From Acidobacteriota bacterium (GTDB lineage Bacteria; Acidobacteriota; Terriglobia; Terriglobales; Acidobacteriaceae): a stretch of 64,000 nt of DNA. Positions within the stretch are counted from its first letter, which is position 1, and each line of letters starts with the position of its first letter. The stretch covers positions 62,001 to 126,000 of the forward strand of contig JAKAXU010000001.1 of NCBI GenBank assembly GCA_021816455.1. The letters are read 5' to 3'. Shown here piece after piece: positions 8,908 through 19,386 of this stretch. The position numbers and the translations under genes were made by a program. The notes below the pieces were generated by a model, which saw nothing but the letters and a program-made list of their open reading frames with translations, was not told where the DNA came from and ran no database searches.

Positions 8908-10988
8908 TAGCGGGACTCCGCCCTGGCCGTGGCGCGGTTGCGCGCGGTTCCGGACAAAGGCCGCACCGGAACGGAGATCTGAATCGGGTTTTGCGGAGGA
9001 TTGAGCGCGATCTCGAATCCTCCTACCCCAAGGCGTTCCGGAACCGTCCGGAGATTCTGTTCACGCTTGCCAGGGCGCGACCAGATGGCGGACATCTCGA
9101 CCGTCGCAGCCTGGGCCGCCGACGCCTGCTGGCCGACAGTCGGAGGTTTAGCCGGTACGGTAGCCAGATTTTTCTCCAGACGACGCTGCTTGTTCACGTA
9201 CGCGGTGATGACCTGCGCGGCAAGCTTCGCCGAACCAGATCCCCAGTCGCCGTGCTCCTGAAGCACGACGACCGCAATCTCTGGATTGCGCCGCGGAGCC
9301 ATGCCCACAAACCAGGCGTTCGGCGTCTTCGCACCGCCACGGTTGTGGGTGTCGCCACCGCCGACCACCTGCGCCGTCCCGGTCTTTCCGGCAAAATCTA
9401 TTCCGTCCAAATGTGCGCCTTCCGCCGTGTGATAGAGTCCCGGCTGCGTGGTTCCCGCCATGCCGTCAGTGATCGTCATCCAGGTGTCCGGGTTGAGCGG
9501 AACCTGTGTGGCGCCCGAACCGGGATAGGTCTCTAGGAGAGCGCGCTCGAAATCCGCAGGCACCTGGTCTGCATCGACAAGATGAGGGCGCACCATGTGG
9601 CCATCCGAAGCCACCCCGCTCAGCGCCCGCAGAAGCTGGATCGGCGTGACGGCGACAGCCCCCTGTCCGATGCCGACCGAAATCACCTCACCGGCGTACC
9701 ACTTCTCGTGGTAGTTCTTCATCTTCCACTCCGTCGAAGGCATAACGCCGGCCATCTCGTCCGGCAGATCGATGCCGGTCTTCACGCCAATGCCAAGCTC
9801 GTGGGCATACCCGGCGATGGTGTCGATGCCCAGCATCGAAGCAAGCTGGTAGAAGTACGTGTCGCAGGACTCCGGAATCGCCTCATGAATGCTCAACAGG
9901 CCGTGATGATGGTCGCAGTGGAAGAAATGGCCGTAAAAGGTGCCTCCGCCCGCGCAATTGACCTTCAGGTTCTGAGCGATCCCCTGCTGAAGACCGGCCA
10001 CCGACATGATGACCTTGAAGGTCGATCCCGGAGCAAGCTGATCTTGGATGGCCTTGTTCATTAACGGATGGCTGGGGTCCGTAATCAGACTGGACCACTC
10101 GGCCCGTCCGATGCGCACCGCAAAGGCGTTGGGATCGAAGTTGGGATGAGAGACCAGCGCCAGAATCTCGCCCGTGCGCGGATCCATGGCAATGATCGCT
10201 CCGTTGGCGGCGCCCAGAGCCTGCTCGGCGGCGCGCTGGATATCGATGTCCAGAGTCAGCTTCAGATCATGGCCGGGAACGGCGGGCTGAATACCTTCGC
10301 GACCCACCTCGCGGCCGTGGCTGTCCACGATCACGTCCATCGAGCCATCCTGTCCGCGCAGGATCTCATCGTAGGACTGTTCGATGCCGGCGCGTCCGAC
10401 CACATCGCCCGGCTCATAGTAGGCGTAGCGCGGATCGTTGAGCATATCCTCGCTGACCTCGCCCACGTAGCCGATCACGTGCGAGGCAAATCCGTCGCTG
10501 GGATAGAGTCGGCGCTCCTCGTCGATTGTCTCCAGTTCCGGCAACTCGTTGCGATGCGCGGCAATGAAGGCCTGCTCGTCGGGAGTAATATCCTGCTTGA
10601 TCGGAATCGGCTGATAGGCCGCCGAACCGCGATAGCGGTGAAGCGTGGCGCGCAACTGGTCAAGATCGAGATCCAGACCTCGGGCAATCAGCGGCAGGTC
10701 GGCGTCGATCGGCCTTCCTTGTTCGCGCACCAGAAAACAGGAGACCGACGGGTAGTTGTCCACCAGCAGACGACCTTCACGATCGAAGAGCTTGCCGCGC
10801 GGAGCCAGGATGGGAACCTTGCGAATGCGATTCTGCTCGGCAAGAACCTTCCAGCTATCCGCACCCAGCACCTGAAGCCGCCAGAGACCGGTCACCAGCA
10901 CCAGCATGATGAGCAGGATGCCGTACTGCACCAGCGTCAGCTTGAGCGCGGGCAGCTTTTCTTCTCGATTCACTCGCTCCGTCGTCAT
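8907..10988 (-). CDS. mrdA: Penicillin-binding protein 2 (elongasome transpeptidase)
   Basis: Class B PBP, 693 aa, that cross-links peptidoglycan during elongation as the partner of RodA. It has an N-terminal membrane anchor (about 17-38), the pedestal/dimerisation domain starting at APRGKLFDREG, then the transpeptidase domain with SxxK motif PGSTFK, an SCD motif in PESCDTYFY and KTGT in FAGKTGTAQ. A C-terminal tail of about 80 residues after the last motif is polar and probably disordered. It lies 24 bp after mreD on the same strand. Confidence 0.95.
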   Translation of the reverse strand: MTTERVNREEKLPALKLTLVQYGILLIMLVLVTGLWRLQVLGADSWKVLAEQNRIRKVPILAPRGKLFDREGRLLVDNYPSVSCFLVREQGRPIDADLPLIARGLDLDLDQLRATLHRYRGSAAYQPIPIKQDITPDEQAFIAAHRNELPELETIDEERRLYPSDGFASHVIGYVGEVSEDMLNDPRYAYYEPGDVVGRAGIEQSYDEILRGQDGSMDVIVDSHGREVGREGIQPAVPGHDLKLTLDIDIQRAAEQALGAANGAIIAMDPRTGEILALVSHPNFDPNAFAVRIGRAEWSSLITDPSHPLMNKAIQDQLAPGSTFKVIMSVAGLQQGIAQNLKVNCAGGGTFYGHFFHCDHHHGLLSIHEAIPESCDTYFYQLASMLGIDTIAGYAHELGIGVKTGIDLPDEMAGVMPSTEWKMKNYHEKWYAGEVISVGIGQGAVAVTPIQLLRALSGVASDGHMVRPHLVDADQVPADFERALLETYPGSGATQVPLNPDTWMTITDGMAGTTQPGLYHTAEGAHLDGIDFAGKTGTAQVVGGGDTHNRGGAKTPNAWFVGMAPRRNPEIAVVVLQEHGDWGSGSAKLAAQVITAYVNKQRRLEKNLATVPAKPPTVGQQASAAQAATVEMSAIWSRPGKREQNLRTVPERLGVGGFEIALNPPQNPIQISVPVRPLSGTARNRATARAESR

Positions 10989-11012
10989 GGTTTTCCACTC
11001 ACTCCCACTTAC

Positions 11013-11534
11013 TCAATCCTTCCCTTGAAGACGATCCAGCAGCGGAAAGAGTACGAGTCCGATCAAAGCATTGCCCGCAGCGACCAGCACCTGCGTCAGA
11101 AAATTCCACCGCATCTCCAGTCCCAGCAACCCACCGGTGACAAAAACAACCAGCAAACCCGCCAGCAGCGTGAAAACGAAGTTCATCACGACCCGCAGCA
11201 GCGCATTCTCGACGACAAAGCGAATCCCGATGGAGGCGGCCAGAAACCCGCAGACCGTGTTGGCCACACCGTGGATTCCAATTGCGCCCTGGGTCAGCGC
11301 GTCCTGAAGGATTCCAACCACCGCGCCGAGCAGAGTACCGTGGATCGGATCACGACGCACCAGGGAAAAATAGAGCACAACCAGCAGCGGAAGGTCGAAA
11401 TAGGTAAACCTGCCAAGGACGCGCGGCAGCCATGCCTGAAGCACCAGCGAGGCCAATGGCACCAGCACGTAGACCGCCAGCGGAAAGTGGCGGATCTCCC
11501 GATCGCGGCGATAATCTGTGGACAGGCCGGTCAT
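11013..11534 (-). CDS. mreD: Rod shape-determining protein MreD
   Basis: Membrane protein of the MreBCD complex, 173 aa, with about five hydrophobic helices and the family pattern TYFDLPLLVVLYFSL followed by GTLLGAVVGILQDALTQG. ATG 11534 overlaps the mreC stop (ATGA), so I start there rather than at the longer frame to 11744. The length matches the family (about 160-170 aa). It couples MreC/MreB to the membrane machinery. Confidence 0.92.
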   Translation of the reverse strand: MTGLSTDYRRDREIRHFPLAVYVLVPLASLVLQAWLPRVLGRFTYFDLPLLVVLYFSLVRRDPIHGTLLGAVVGILQDALTQGAIGIHGVANTVCGFLAASIGIRFVVENALLRVVMNFVFTLLAGLLVVFVTGGLLGLEMRWNFLTQVLVAAGNALIGLVLFPLLDRLQGKD

Positions 11535-12760
11535 AGTTGACTCCTGTTCTGCGGCTTCTCGGTTGTTGGCTTCGAAGCAGCATCGCCTGGGGAATTTTGT
11601 GCAGGAGCCGTGCTCGATCCAGCATCGTATCCGGGGGAAAAGCGGTCCGGATGCAAGGCCGGAATCGGCTTTGGTGCAGGTGGCGCGGCAGGCTGCGTGC
11701 CGCCTGCCCCTTGTGCATTGGCTGGCGTGACTGGCTGCTGCCATCCGGGCAGCCGCTCGGCCATCTCTTCGGCGGCCTTGCGCCGCGCCTGTTCGCGAGC
11801 CAGCTCCGCCGAGGCGGCTTGACCCTGCTCGGCCTGACTCTGCGCCAGATCGCTTTGCAGCGCGGATGGCAGTTGCGACTGGATATCCGTGAGGACCAGT
11901 ACTTCATCCAGGCGATCGAGCAACGCAGCGGGCTTGAGGATCACATCGATAAATGCGCTTCGGTCCGGGTCGCGGACTACGCCGGTTACCGTCCCAACAG
12001 CAAGTCCACGCGGGAAAATCTGATCGCCGCCAGCGGTGAGCACCTGCTCGCCGGGCTGGATGCGGGAATCCGCCAGGATTCCAACGATCTCCGTCCGTCC
12101 GTCGGCATCGCCGCGCAGGATGCCGCGAATACGCGTCTTCTCCAGAATCACACCGGCACCGCTGGTCTGATCGTTGATCATCAGCACCTGCGCGGTGTGC
12201 GGAAAGACATCACGCACCTTGCCGACAATCCCATCCGCGCTGATGACCGCCATGTCGGTCCGCACGCCGTCGGCGGAACCTTTGTCGATGAAAAGCAGAT
12301 GCGACTGGAGGTTTCCGCTGGTGCCGATCACCTGCGCGGCCAGCGTCTTTCCGGGATAACTCTGCTGAAAATGCAGCAGCGACTGCAACCGCTGCCCCTG
12401 ACGCGCATCCTCCGACAACATCGCCTGCTCCAGCCGCAGCCAATCGATCGTCTGCTGCAACTGCAAATTCTGCGCGCGCAGGTGGACGAGGTCCAGATAA
12501 CCGGACCAGAGTTGCACTGCCTCCTGGTCGACAGCATGGAAGAGCCGCTCAGGCGGCGTGACGATATCAGCCGCCCACAAGCGTAGCAGCATCACGGAGC
12601 GAGAGTCCCCGCGTTGCATCGTGTCCGGATTCGACGTCTGTGCGGCAGCGGCCATGCCGCGCGCCGGACGGCGGACTTGCACCGCAAGCCCGATGATCTG
12701 CGCCAATAGCACGGCCAGCAGGACAATCAGGTTCCGGTGTCGGCTGAAAAACGATTCCAT
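11531..12760 (-). CDS. mreC: Rod shape-determining protein MreC
   Basis: Periplasmic scaffold of the elongasome, 409 aa. It has a short cytoplasmic N-terminus (MESFFSRHRN), one transmembrane helix (about 11-29), a coiled-coil segment (about 95-130, ARNLQLQQTIDW-like heptads), then the two beta-rich domains containing VISADGIVGKV and SGAGVILEKTR. A Pro/Ala/Gln-rich C-terminal tail of about 110 residues is longer than in E. coli MreC and probably disordered. ATG 12760 is the natural start because the membrane helix follows directly. Confidence 0.93.
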   Translation of the reverse strand: MESFFSRHRNLIVLLAVLLAQIIGLAVQVRRPARGMAAAAQTSNPDTMQRGDSRSVMLLRLWAADIVTPPERLFHAVDQEAVQLWSGYLDLVHLRAQNLQLQQTIDWLRLEQAMLSEDARQGQRLQSLLHFQQSYPGKTLAAQVIGTSGNLQSHLLFIDKGSADGVRTDMAVISADGIVGKVRDVFPHTAQVLMINDQTSGAGVILEKTRIRGILRGDADGRTEIVGILADSRIQPGEQVLTAGGDQIFPRGLAVGTVTGVVRDPDRSAFIDVILKPAALLDRLDEVLVLTDIQSQLPSALQSDLAQSQAEQGQAASAELAREQARRKAAEEMAERLPGWQQPVTPANAQGAGGTQPAAPPAPKPIPALHPDRFSPGYDAGSSTAPAQNSPGDAASKPTTEKPQNRSQL

Positions 12761-12908
12761 CCGTGCTCTTGACCGCGCTTGCCGTGCGGAAGTGATGCGT
12801 TCCCGGGTTTCTGGAGCGAACAGCCCAAAAGTTCGGACCGCAACCCCAGAATATACGCCTGTGAAATGCAAGCAAACCGCATCGCACCTGCCGCGACGCG
12901 GTGCTGCA

Positions 12909-14002
<1,094 letters not shown>

Positions 14003-14098
14003 AGGCCAGCTTAAGATAAGTCTTCTTTGACGCGGGTCGGAAGAGTGAGAAATGATACGGCTCTTTCCAATGAGGAAATCCTGAGCCTGTTTCGGGAA

Positions 14099-15430
14099 TC
14101 ATTGCGCGACGGATGACGGATCGACGATGGGCGCAGAATCGGCGGCGGACGTCTCCATCGTTCGCTTCAGTTGTCCGCAGGCCGCGTAGATGTCGCGTCC
14201 GCGCGGGCGACGGATGTAGGTCGGAATGCCTGCGGCAAGCAGTTCTCGCTGAAATTCAAGCACCGAATCCTGCGACGGGCTGATGAATTCGATGCCTGGC
14301 CCGGAGTTCCATGCGATCAGATTGACCATGCAGGGCAGGCCGCTGCGTCGGACCAGAGCAGCCAGCTGGCGTGCATCTTCTCGGCGATTGGTTACTCCGT
14401 CCAGCAGCACGTATTCGAAGGTGATCTTTTCGCGCGGCTTGAATGGAATCGCGCGTACGGCATCGAGCAATTCGGCGATCGGCCACTTGCGGTTGATCGG
14501 CATCACCGACTCGCGCACGGCGTCGTTAGGCGCATTCAGACTGATGGCCAGGCGCGGGCGCTCCGGCTCTGTTGCAAAGCGGCGAATGGCAGGAACGATG
14601 CCGGAGGTGGAGACGGTCATCCGCTGCGTCGCAATCCCGACTTCTTCCTTCAACAGGCGAACGGCAGCCATGAAATGGTCATAGTTCAGGAACGGCTCGC
14701 CCATACCCATGAAAACAAGGTTGATGCGGTTGCGGTTGATCTCAACACGCTGGCGTTCAAGCACGGCGACCACCTGGCCGGCAATCTCACCGGGTGTCAG
14801 ATTGCGTTGCAGGCCGAGCTTCGCCGTCAGACAAAACTGGCAGTTGACCGCGCAGCCGACCTGGCTGGAGACGCAGATCGTCGCGCGCTTCCACTCCTGC
14901 TGAGCTGCTCTTCCTTTCGGCTGTTTGGGTGTCACTTGCGGCTCGTCGCCGAGATTGGGGTCCATCTCTTCGGCCGCGTCATCGCCATCCGGCATCCAGA
15001 CGGTTTCCACGGTGTTCTCGCCGGTCTGGACCAGATAGCGCTCCGTGCCGTCCACGGAGCGAAAGCTCTCCACAATCTCCGGCCGGCCAGGCATCCAGCC
15101 CTCGGTCTGCAATCGCTCGCGCAGGCTGAGCGGCAGGGTGGTCATGGCGTGCCATTGATTCGAGCGCTGGCGATAGAGCGCATCGGCGAGTTGTCGCCCG
15201 CGATAGGGCTTTTCTCCCAAACCGGCGAAGAGCGTCGTCAGTTCGGCGGTGGTTTTGCCGAACAAGCGACGGTCCGGCGTAAATGCAGTGGACGAGGAGA
15301 CCTGGTCGGCGCGCAGCTCCGGACTCGACTCGGTACGCGGCTCGGCAGGCAATTCTGCGGGCAGCACCGCAAGCAGAGACTGGCTCGCGCTGTGGTCGAG
15401 GGGGCTTCCGGATTCCGTTCGAGCTGCCAT
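14099..15430 (-). CDS. rlmN: Dual-specificity 23S rRNA/tRNA methyltransferase RlmN (radical SAM)
   Basis: Methylates C2 of A2503 in 23S rRNA and A37 of some tRNAs. It contains the radical SAM cysteine motif in CAVNCQFC, the GMGEPFLNYD motif, SLNAPND and the C-terminal conserved GRDIYAACGQL with the catalytic Cys. At 443 aa it is longer than usual because of an N-terminal tail of about 55 residues rich in Ser/Pro/Glu. ATG 15430 has no Shine-Dalgarno sequence; a TATTCT box 8 nt upstream suggests a leaderless mRNA. Divergent from the M16 peptidase gene. Confidence 0.93.
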   Translation of the reverse strand: MAARTESGSPLDHSASQSLLAVLPAELPAEPRTESSPELRADQVSSSTAFTPDRRLFGKTTAELTTLFAGLGEKPYRGRQLADALYRQRSNQWHAMTTLPLSLRERLQTEGWMPGRPEIVESFRSVDGTERYLVQTGENTVETVWMPDGDDAAEEMDPNLGDEPQVTPKQPKGRAAQQEWKRATICVSSQVGCAVNCQFCLTAKLGLQRNLTPGEIAGQVVAVLERQRVEINRNRINLVFMGMGEPFLNYDHFMAAVRLLKEEVGIATQRMTVSTSGIVPAIRRFATEPERPRLAISLNAPNDAVRESVMPINRKWPIAELLDAVRAIPFKPREKITFEYVLLDGVTNRREDARQLAALVRRSGLPCMVNLIAWNSGPGIEFISPSQDSVLEFQRELLAAGIPTYIRRPRGRDIYAACGQLKRTMETSAADSAPIVDPSSVAQ

Positions 15431-15438
15431 TCCGCATC

Positions 15439-15444
15439 AGAATA
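15439..15444 (-). promoter_or_regulatory. Candidate -10 box of rlmN (leaderless)
   Basis: TATTCT on the minus strand, 8 nt upstream of the rlmN ATG. No ribosome-binding site lies between, so the predicted transcript begins at or within 1-2 nt of the start codon. Confidence 0.35.
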
Positions 15445-15500
15445 GCAGCAGGCGGCCTGTCGCTGCGGTGCTTCCCTGTCGTCTCTGCCGACCATGCGGC

Positions 15501-15506
15501 TACAAT
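15501..15506 (+). promoter_or_regulatory. Candidate -10 box of the M16 peptidase gene
   Basis: TACAAT, giving a predicted transcript start near 15513 and a leader of about 25 nt that contains the GGGAG ribosome-binding site at 15527-15531. No clear -35 element. Confidence 0.4.
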
Positions 15507-15537
15507 CGAGAGCAGCGGAGCAAGACGGGAGACTACC

Positions 15538-16824
15538 TTGTCCACACTACCGAATCCACCGAGAAATCTTCGCCGCACGGTGCTGCCGAACGGAATGATC
15601 CTCCTGACGGAACGGATGGAGCATCTGCGCTCAGTGGCGATGGGCCTGTGGATCAAGTCCGGCTCACGATACGAGGACGCGCCGCAGAATGGCATCTCCC
15701 ACTTTGTCGAACATATGCTTTTCAAGGGAACACGCTCGCGCACGGCGCAGCATATCGCGCGGGAGATGGACTCGATCGGGGGCAACCTCGATGCGTATAC
15801 AGGTAAGGAAACGATCTGCTTCAGCGTGAAGGCGCTCTCCGGCCATGTTCCCATTGCTCTTGACGTGCTGACGGATCTGGTGTTGCATCCGATCTTCGCC
15901 GCTCCGGACATCGAGCGCGAACGAGGTGTGATTCTGGAAGAGATCAAGATCGACGAGGACAATCCGGACATTCTGGTGCATGAGATATTCACGCAGAACT
16001 TCTGGAAGGATCAGCCGCTTGGCAAGCCGATCCTGGGAACAAGTGAAACGGTCAGCGGATTTGAGCAATCGTCGCTGTTTACCTATCATGAAGACCGCTT
16101 CCGCGCCGGGAATATGGTCTTTGCCGCTGCCGGGCAGCTTGACCACGACGAATTCGTCGACCAGGTTGCGGAGAAATTCCACCTTCTTGCGCCGGGTGCT
16201 CCCTCGCTTGCGGCACATCCGCCTGTCGTCAGCGCGCCCATCCTGCTGCGCAACAAGCGATCACTCGAACAGGTACAGATTTGCCTTGGCGTGCCTTCGC
16301 CGCCCATCACCGACGAGAATCGCTACGCGACGCTGATTCTGAACACGGTGCTGGGCGGAGGCATGAGTTCGCGGCTCTTCCAGACAGTGCGCGAGGAACG
16401 CGGCCTGGCGTACTCGATCTACTCCGACTTAAGCCCCTACTCCGATACAGGATCGCTGTGCGTCTATGCCGGTACGTCGTCGCAGAAAGCGCGGGAAGTG
16501 GTGCAGCTGATTCTGGCCGAGTTCCGCCGTCTGAAGCAGGAGACACTGGCCGAAGACGAACTGCGCCGGGCGATTGAGCAGGTGAAGGGCAATATTCTGA
16601 TGGGGCTTGAAAGCTCCGGATCAAGGATGTCAAACCTGGCCCGACAGGAGATGTATTTTCATCACTTTTTCAGCGTGGACGAGGTGCTGGAGCGGCTGGA
16701 GGCAGTGACGGCTACCGAGGTGCAGCGCATGGCGCAGGAACTCTTCCGGCCAGAGCGCATCGCTATTACCATGCTCGGCAGGCTGGAGGGATTGAAGCTG
16801 AGGCGCTCGGAGATTGCCTGCTGA
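15538..16824 (+). CDS. M16 family zinc peptidase (pitrilysin/processing peptidase type)
   Basis: Zinc metallopeptidase, 428 aa, a single-chain PqqL/MPP-beta-like member. The inverted zinc motif HFVEH (residues 55-59) is intact, with the downstream EEIKIDEDNP glutamate near residue 135. The C-terminal half carries the family R/Y pair in FQTVREERGLAYSIYS. I chose TTG 15538 because GGGAG lies 6 nt upstream and homologues begin close to NLRRTVLPNG; the longer open frame from 15283 overlaps rlmN and is not supported. No signal peptide, so probably cytosolic. The physiological substrate is unknown. Confidence 0.88.
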   Translation: MSTLPNPPRNLRRTVLPNGMILLTERMEHLRSVAMGLWIKSGSRYEDAPQNGISHFVEHMLFKGTRSRTAQHIAREMDSIGGNLDAYTGKETICFSVKALSGHVPIALDVLTDLVLHPIFAAPDIERERGVILEEIKIDEDNPDILVHEIFTQNFWKDQPLGKPILGTSETVSGFEQSSLFTYHEDRFRAGNMVFAAAGQLDHDEFVDQVAEKFHLLAPGAPSLAAHPPVVSAPILLRNKRSLEQVQICLGVPSPPITDENRYATLILNTVLGGGMSSRLFQTVREERGLAYSIYSDLSPYSDTGSLCVYAGTSSQKAREVVQLILAEFRRLKQETLAEDELRRAIEQVKGNILMGLESSGSRMSNLARQEMYFHHFFSVDEVLERLEAVTATEVQRMAQELFRPERIAITMLGRLEGLKLRRSEIAC

Positions 16825-16924
16825 GCAAGAGGCGTCGATTTTTCGGCAAAACTGGTGTAAACTGGGGTTGCAGACGAATTTGTCCGCCCAGGCTTGACGT
16901 TTTACAACCCGGCGCGGAGAGAGG

Positions 16925-16951
16925 AGTGGGCCAAAAGCCCACTTTTTATTT
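16925..16951 (+). terminator. Intrinsic terminator/attenuator upstream of rimP
   Basis: Perfect 7-bp stem AGTGGGC (16925-16931) with GCCCACT (16937-16943), loop CAAAA, followed by TTTTATTT. It is 100 nt past the M16 stop and 82 nt before rimP, so it either ends the M16 transcript or attenuates the rimP operon. A second possible stem (GGGTTG 16865-16870 with CAACCC 16905-16910) lies just upstream. Confidence 0.75.
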
Positions 16952-17032
16952 GCGGTAAAACTCCCGGCGACAGAGATCGGCGGGGCAGGCATTGACAGGA
17001 ACAATTCAGAACGTCGAGCACAATTCAGGAAG

Positions 17033-17617
17033 ATGGCTTTCGCAATTGAGACAACCCGGGAGGCAGCACAGCGCGTGGCTCAATCTTTGGGCCTGGATGT
17101 TGTCGATCTCGCGTATACGACACAGGGAAAGCAACGCGTGCTGTGCGTGTATCTGGAGAAAAACGCGGCGCAGCGTGCAGCTTCGATTGCGCGGCAAAGC
17201 GAGGATATTTCCAGCGAACCGCTGCCAGGGGGAGCGCGCAATCCTGAATTTCTGAGCTGGCTGACACACGAGGACTGCGTCGCCTTCAGCCGGGATTTCG
17301 GGACGTTTCTGGATGTGGAGGATATCGGCCCCGAAGACGAGTACACGCTTGAGGTCAGTTCGCCGGGGCTGGACCGGCGGTTGACGACTCCACAGGAGTT
17401 CGAGCGATTCTGCGGTGCGCTGGTCAAGGTCCAGACCTTCGAGCCAATCGCCGGCAACCGCCACTGGCAGGGACGAATGATTGCCGTGAACGAAGAAGGA
17501 TTGACGGTGGACCTGAGCGCCACACGTCAGAACAGCAAAGCCCGGAAGACGGGAGTGCAGCAGGTGGAGATCGCATTTCGGAATGTGGAGCGCGCCCACC
17601 TGATCCCGGAGATTTAG
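17033..17617 (+). CDS. rimP: Ribosome maturation factor RimP
   Basis: Assists 30S subunit assembly. The product is 194 aa, against about 150-160 in most bacteria. The central signature YTLEVSSPGLDRRL and the preceding DVEDIGPEDE region identify the family. The extra length is mostly an insertion of about 30 residues near residues 45-75 (ARQSEDISSEPLPGGARNPE region), between RVLCVYLEK and the LTHEDC segment that corresponds to the family's usual DDC segment. ATG 17033 has AGGA directly upstream. First gene of rimP-nusA-infB, the classical order. Confidence 0.93.
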   Translation: MAFAIETTREAAQRVAQSLGLDVVDLAYTTQGKQRVLCVYLEKNAAQRAASIARQSEDISSEPLPGGARNPEFLSWLTHEDCVAFSRDFGTFLDVEDIGPEDEYTLEVSSPGLDRRLTTPQEFERFCGALVKVQTFEPIAGNRHWQGRMIAVNEEGLTVDLSATRQNSKARKTGVQQVEIAFRNVERAHLIPEI

Positions 17618-17749
17618 CGGTTCGAAAGTGAAGCACAAGCACTGAAGTTGTCTGACGGCGAAGCGACATTCCACGTCAGGCGAAGTTTGAAGACGCACGA
17701 CGGGCCACAGCCCGATGAGCGAAGAAAGACAGGAACAGGCAAGAAACGT

Positions 17750-19273
17750 ATGTCAAGCGCTTTGTATCAGTCCATCGAGATGTTGAGCCGGGAGAAGAAC
17801 ATCGACCCGGAGATCGTTGTCCATGCCGTGGAAGAAGCCATTGTGCTGGCCACACGCAAGTACTACAAGAGCCAGCAGACGATGCGCGGCGAGCTGAACA
17901 AGGAGACCGGCGAGATCGGCGTCTACGCCTTCCGGACGGTGCTCGGCGCGGACGAAGAGTTGGTTGATCCGGTCAACCAGATTTCGCTGACCGACGCGCA
18001 GGAGGAAGTGGGCCAGGAGATCGAGCCTGGCACGGAGCTGCGCACGTATCTGGACACCCGCCCGCTGGGCAGGATTGCCGCGCAGCTGGCGAAGCAGGTG
18101 ATCTTCCAAAAGGTGCGGGACGCGGAGCGCGATACGGTCTTCAACGAGTATGCGCACCGCGAAAAGGAAGTGCTTTCCGCAACAGTGAAGCGGATCGAAG
18201 GCCCGGATATGGTCATCGATCTGGGCAAAGCCGAGGCGCGAATGCCTCGCCGGGAACAATCCCGCCTGGAGTCGTTCTCCGTGGGCGAGCGGATTCGCGT
18301 GGTGCTGCTGAAGGTGGATCGCACAGCCAAAGGGCCGCAGGTGCTGGTTTCGCGCGCCGCGCCGGAGCTGGTGCAAAATCTCTTCCAATCCGAAGTCCCG
18401 GAGATTTACGACAACACGGTGGTGATTCGCGCCATCGCGCGCGAAGCCGGCGAGCGCACCAAGATCGCCGTCATGAGCCGCGACAAGGACGTGGACCCTG
18501 TAGGTGCCTGCGTGGGCATGAAAGGCATGCGTGTGCAGTCGATCATCCGCGAACTACGGGGCGAAAAGATCGACATCATCGAGTTCAGCGAAGAGATCAC
18601 GACCTTTGCCGAGAAGGCGCTTCAGCCAGCCAAGGTCAGTCGGGTTTCCATCGCAGACCTGGCGAACAAGCAGCTTGAGGTGATTGTGGACGATACGCAG
18701 CTTTCGCTGGCGATCGGGAAAAAAGGCCAGAATGTGCGGCTGGCTGCGAAGCTTCTGGGCTGGAAGATCGACATCAAGAGCGAAGAAGAGAAGCGGCAGG
18801 AAGTGGAGCAGCAGATGTCGTCGTTCGGCGGCGGACCCTCCACGCCGATCGAGCAGGTGACGGAGCTGGGCGACTCGATTCTGCAGAAGCTGGTGGCGGC
18901 AGGCATCACGACCGTGGAAGCGCTGGCAGATATGACGCCGGAGCAACTGGAAGAGATCCCGGGCATCGGCGAAAAGACGCTGGAGCGGATCAGCGTGGCC
19001 GTGCGGCACTACTTCGGAGAATATGCCGAAGGAGAAATCCGCCCGGAGCCGCCGGTCGCGGAGCAGGCGCCGGTTGCGGAAGCGACGGCTGAAGCCGAAG
19101 GCGCGGCCGTGGATGCCGAATCCGCGACGGAAGCAACCGAGACCGAACCACCCACTGACGATTCAGCGGAAGGCACCGAAGCGGCAGAAGGCACCGAAGC
19201 GGGCGAACAGCCGGAAGCTGAGTCGACCGCAGAAGAAGCAGGAGAAAAAGAAGCAGGCTCGGGAGATGCGTAG
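17750..19273 (+). CDS. nusA: Transcription termination/antitermination factor NusA
   Basis: RNA polymerase-associated elongation factor, 507 aa. Domains in order: NusA N-terminal domain (about 1-125), S1 (about 130-200, ATVKRIEGPDMVIDLG), KH1 and KH2 (about 225-345; GACVGMKGMRVQSI and SLAIGKKGQNVRLAAK), a C-terminal helix-hairpin-helix unit (about 385-430, EEIPGIGEKTLE), and an acidic Ala/Glu-rich tail of about 75 residues. ATG 17750 was chosen over an upstream in-frame start at 17648 because alignment to the family begins at SALYQSIEML. It lies between rimP and infB. Confidence 0.95.
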   Translation: MSSALYQSIEMLSREKNIDPEIVVHAVEEAIVLATRKYYKSQQTMRGELNKETGEIGVYAFRTVLGADEELVDPVNQISLTDAQEEVGQEIEPGTELRTYLDTRPLGRIAAQLAKQVIFQKVRDAERDTVFNEYAHREKEVLSATVKRIEGPDMVIDLGKAEARMPRREQSRLESFSVGERIRVVLLKVDRTAKGPQVLVSRAAPELVQNLFQSEVPEIYDNTVVIRAIAREAGERTKIAVMSRDKDVDPVGACVGMKGMRVQSIIRELRGEKIDIIEFSEEITTFAEKALQPAKVSRVSIADLANKQLEVIVDDTQLSLAIGKKGQNVRLAAKLLGWKIDIKSEEEKRQEVEQQMSSFGGGPSTPIEQVTELGDSILQKLVAAGITTVEALADMTPEQLEEIPGIGEKTLERISVAVRHYFGEYAEGEIRPEPPVAEQAPVAEATAEAEGAAVDAESATEATETEPPTDDSAEGTEAAEGTEAGEQPEAESTAEEAGEKEAGSGDA

Positions 19274-19386
19274 TCCGCTTCTTCCGGTCTGTCAGAATTC
19301 AGGGGATAATAACTGTGACCAGGCATTTGAAGCCGTGAGGTTGCGATGAACAGTTAACCGGGCAGCAGAAAAACGAAAAGAGGCGG

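Noticed and set aside
10068-11540. Long open frame of 490 codons on the + strand opposite mrdA/mreD
   Set aside because: Composition is His/Gln/Arg-rich shadow translation of well-supported genes on the other strand; no start signals or domains.
16992-17020. TTGACA as the rimP promoter -35
   Set aside because: No acceptable -10 hexamer lies 16-18 nt downstream.
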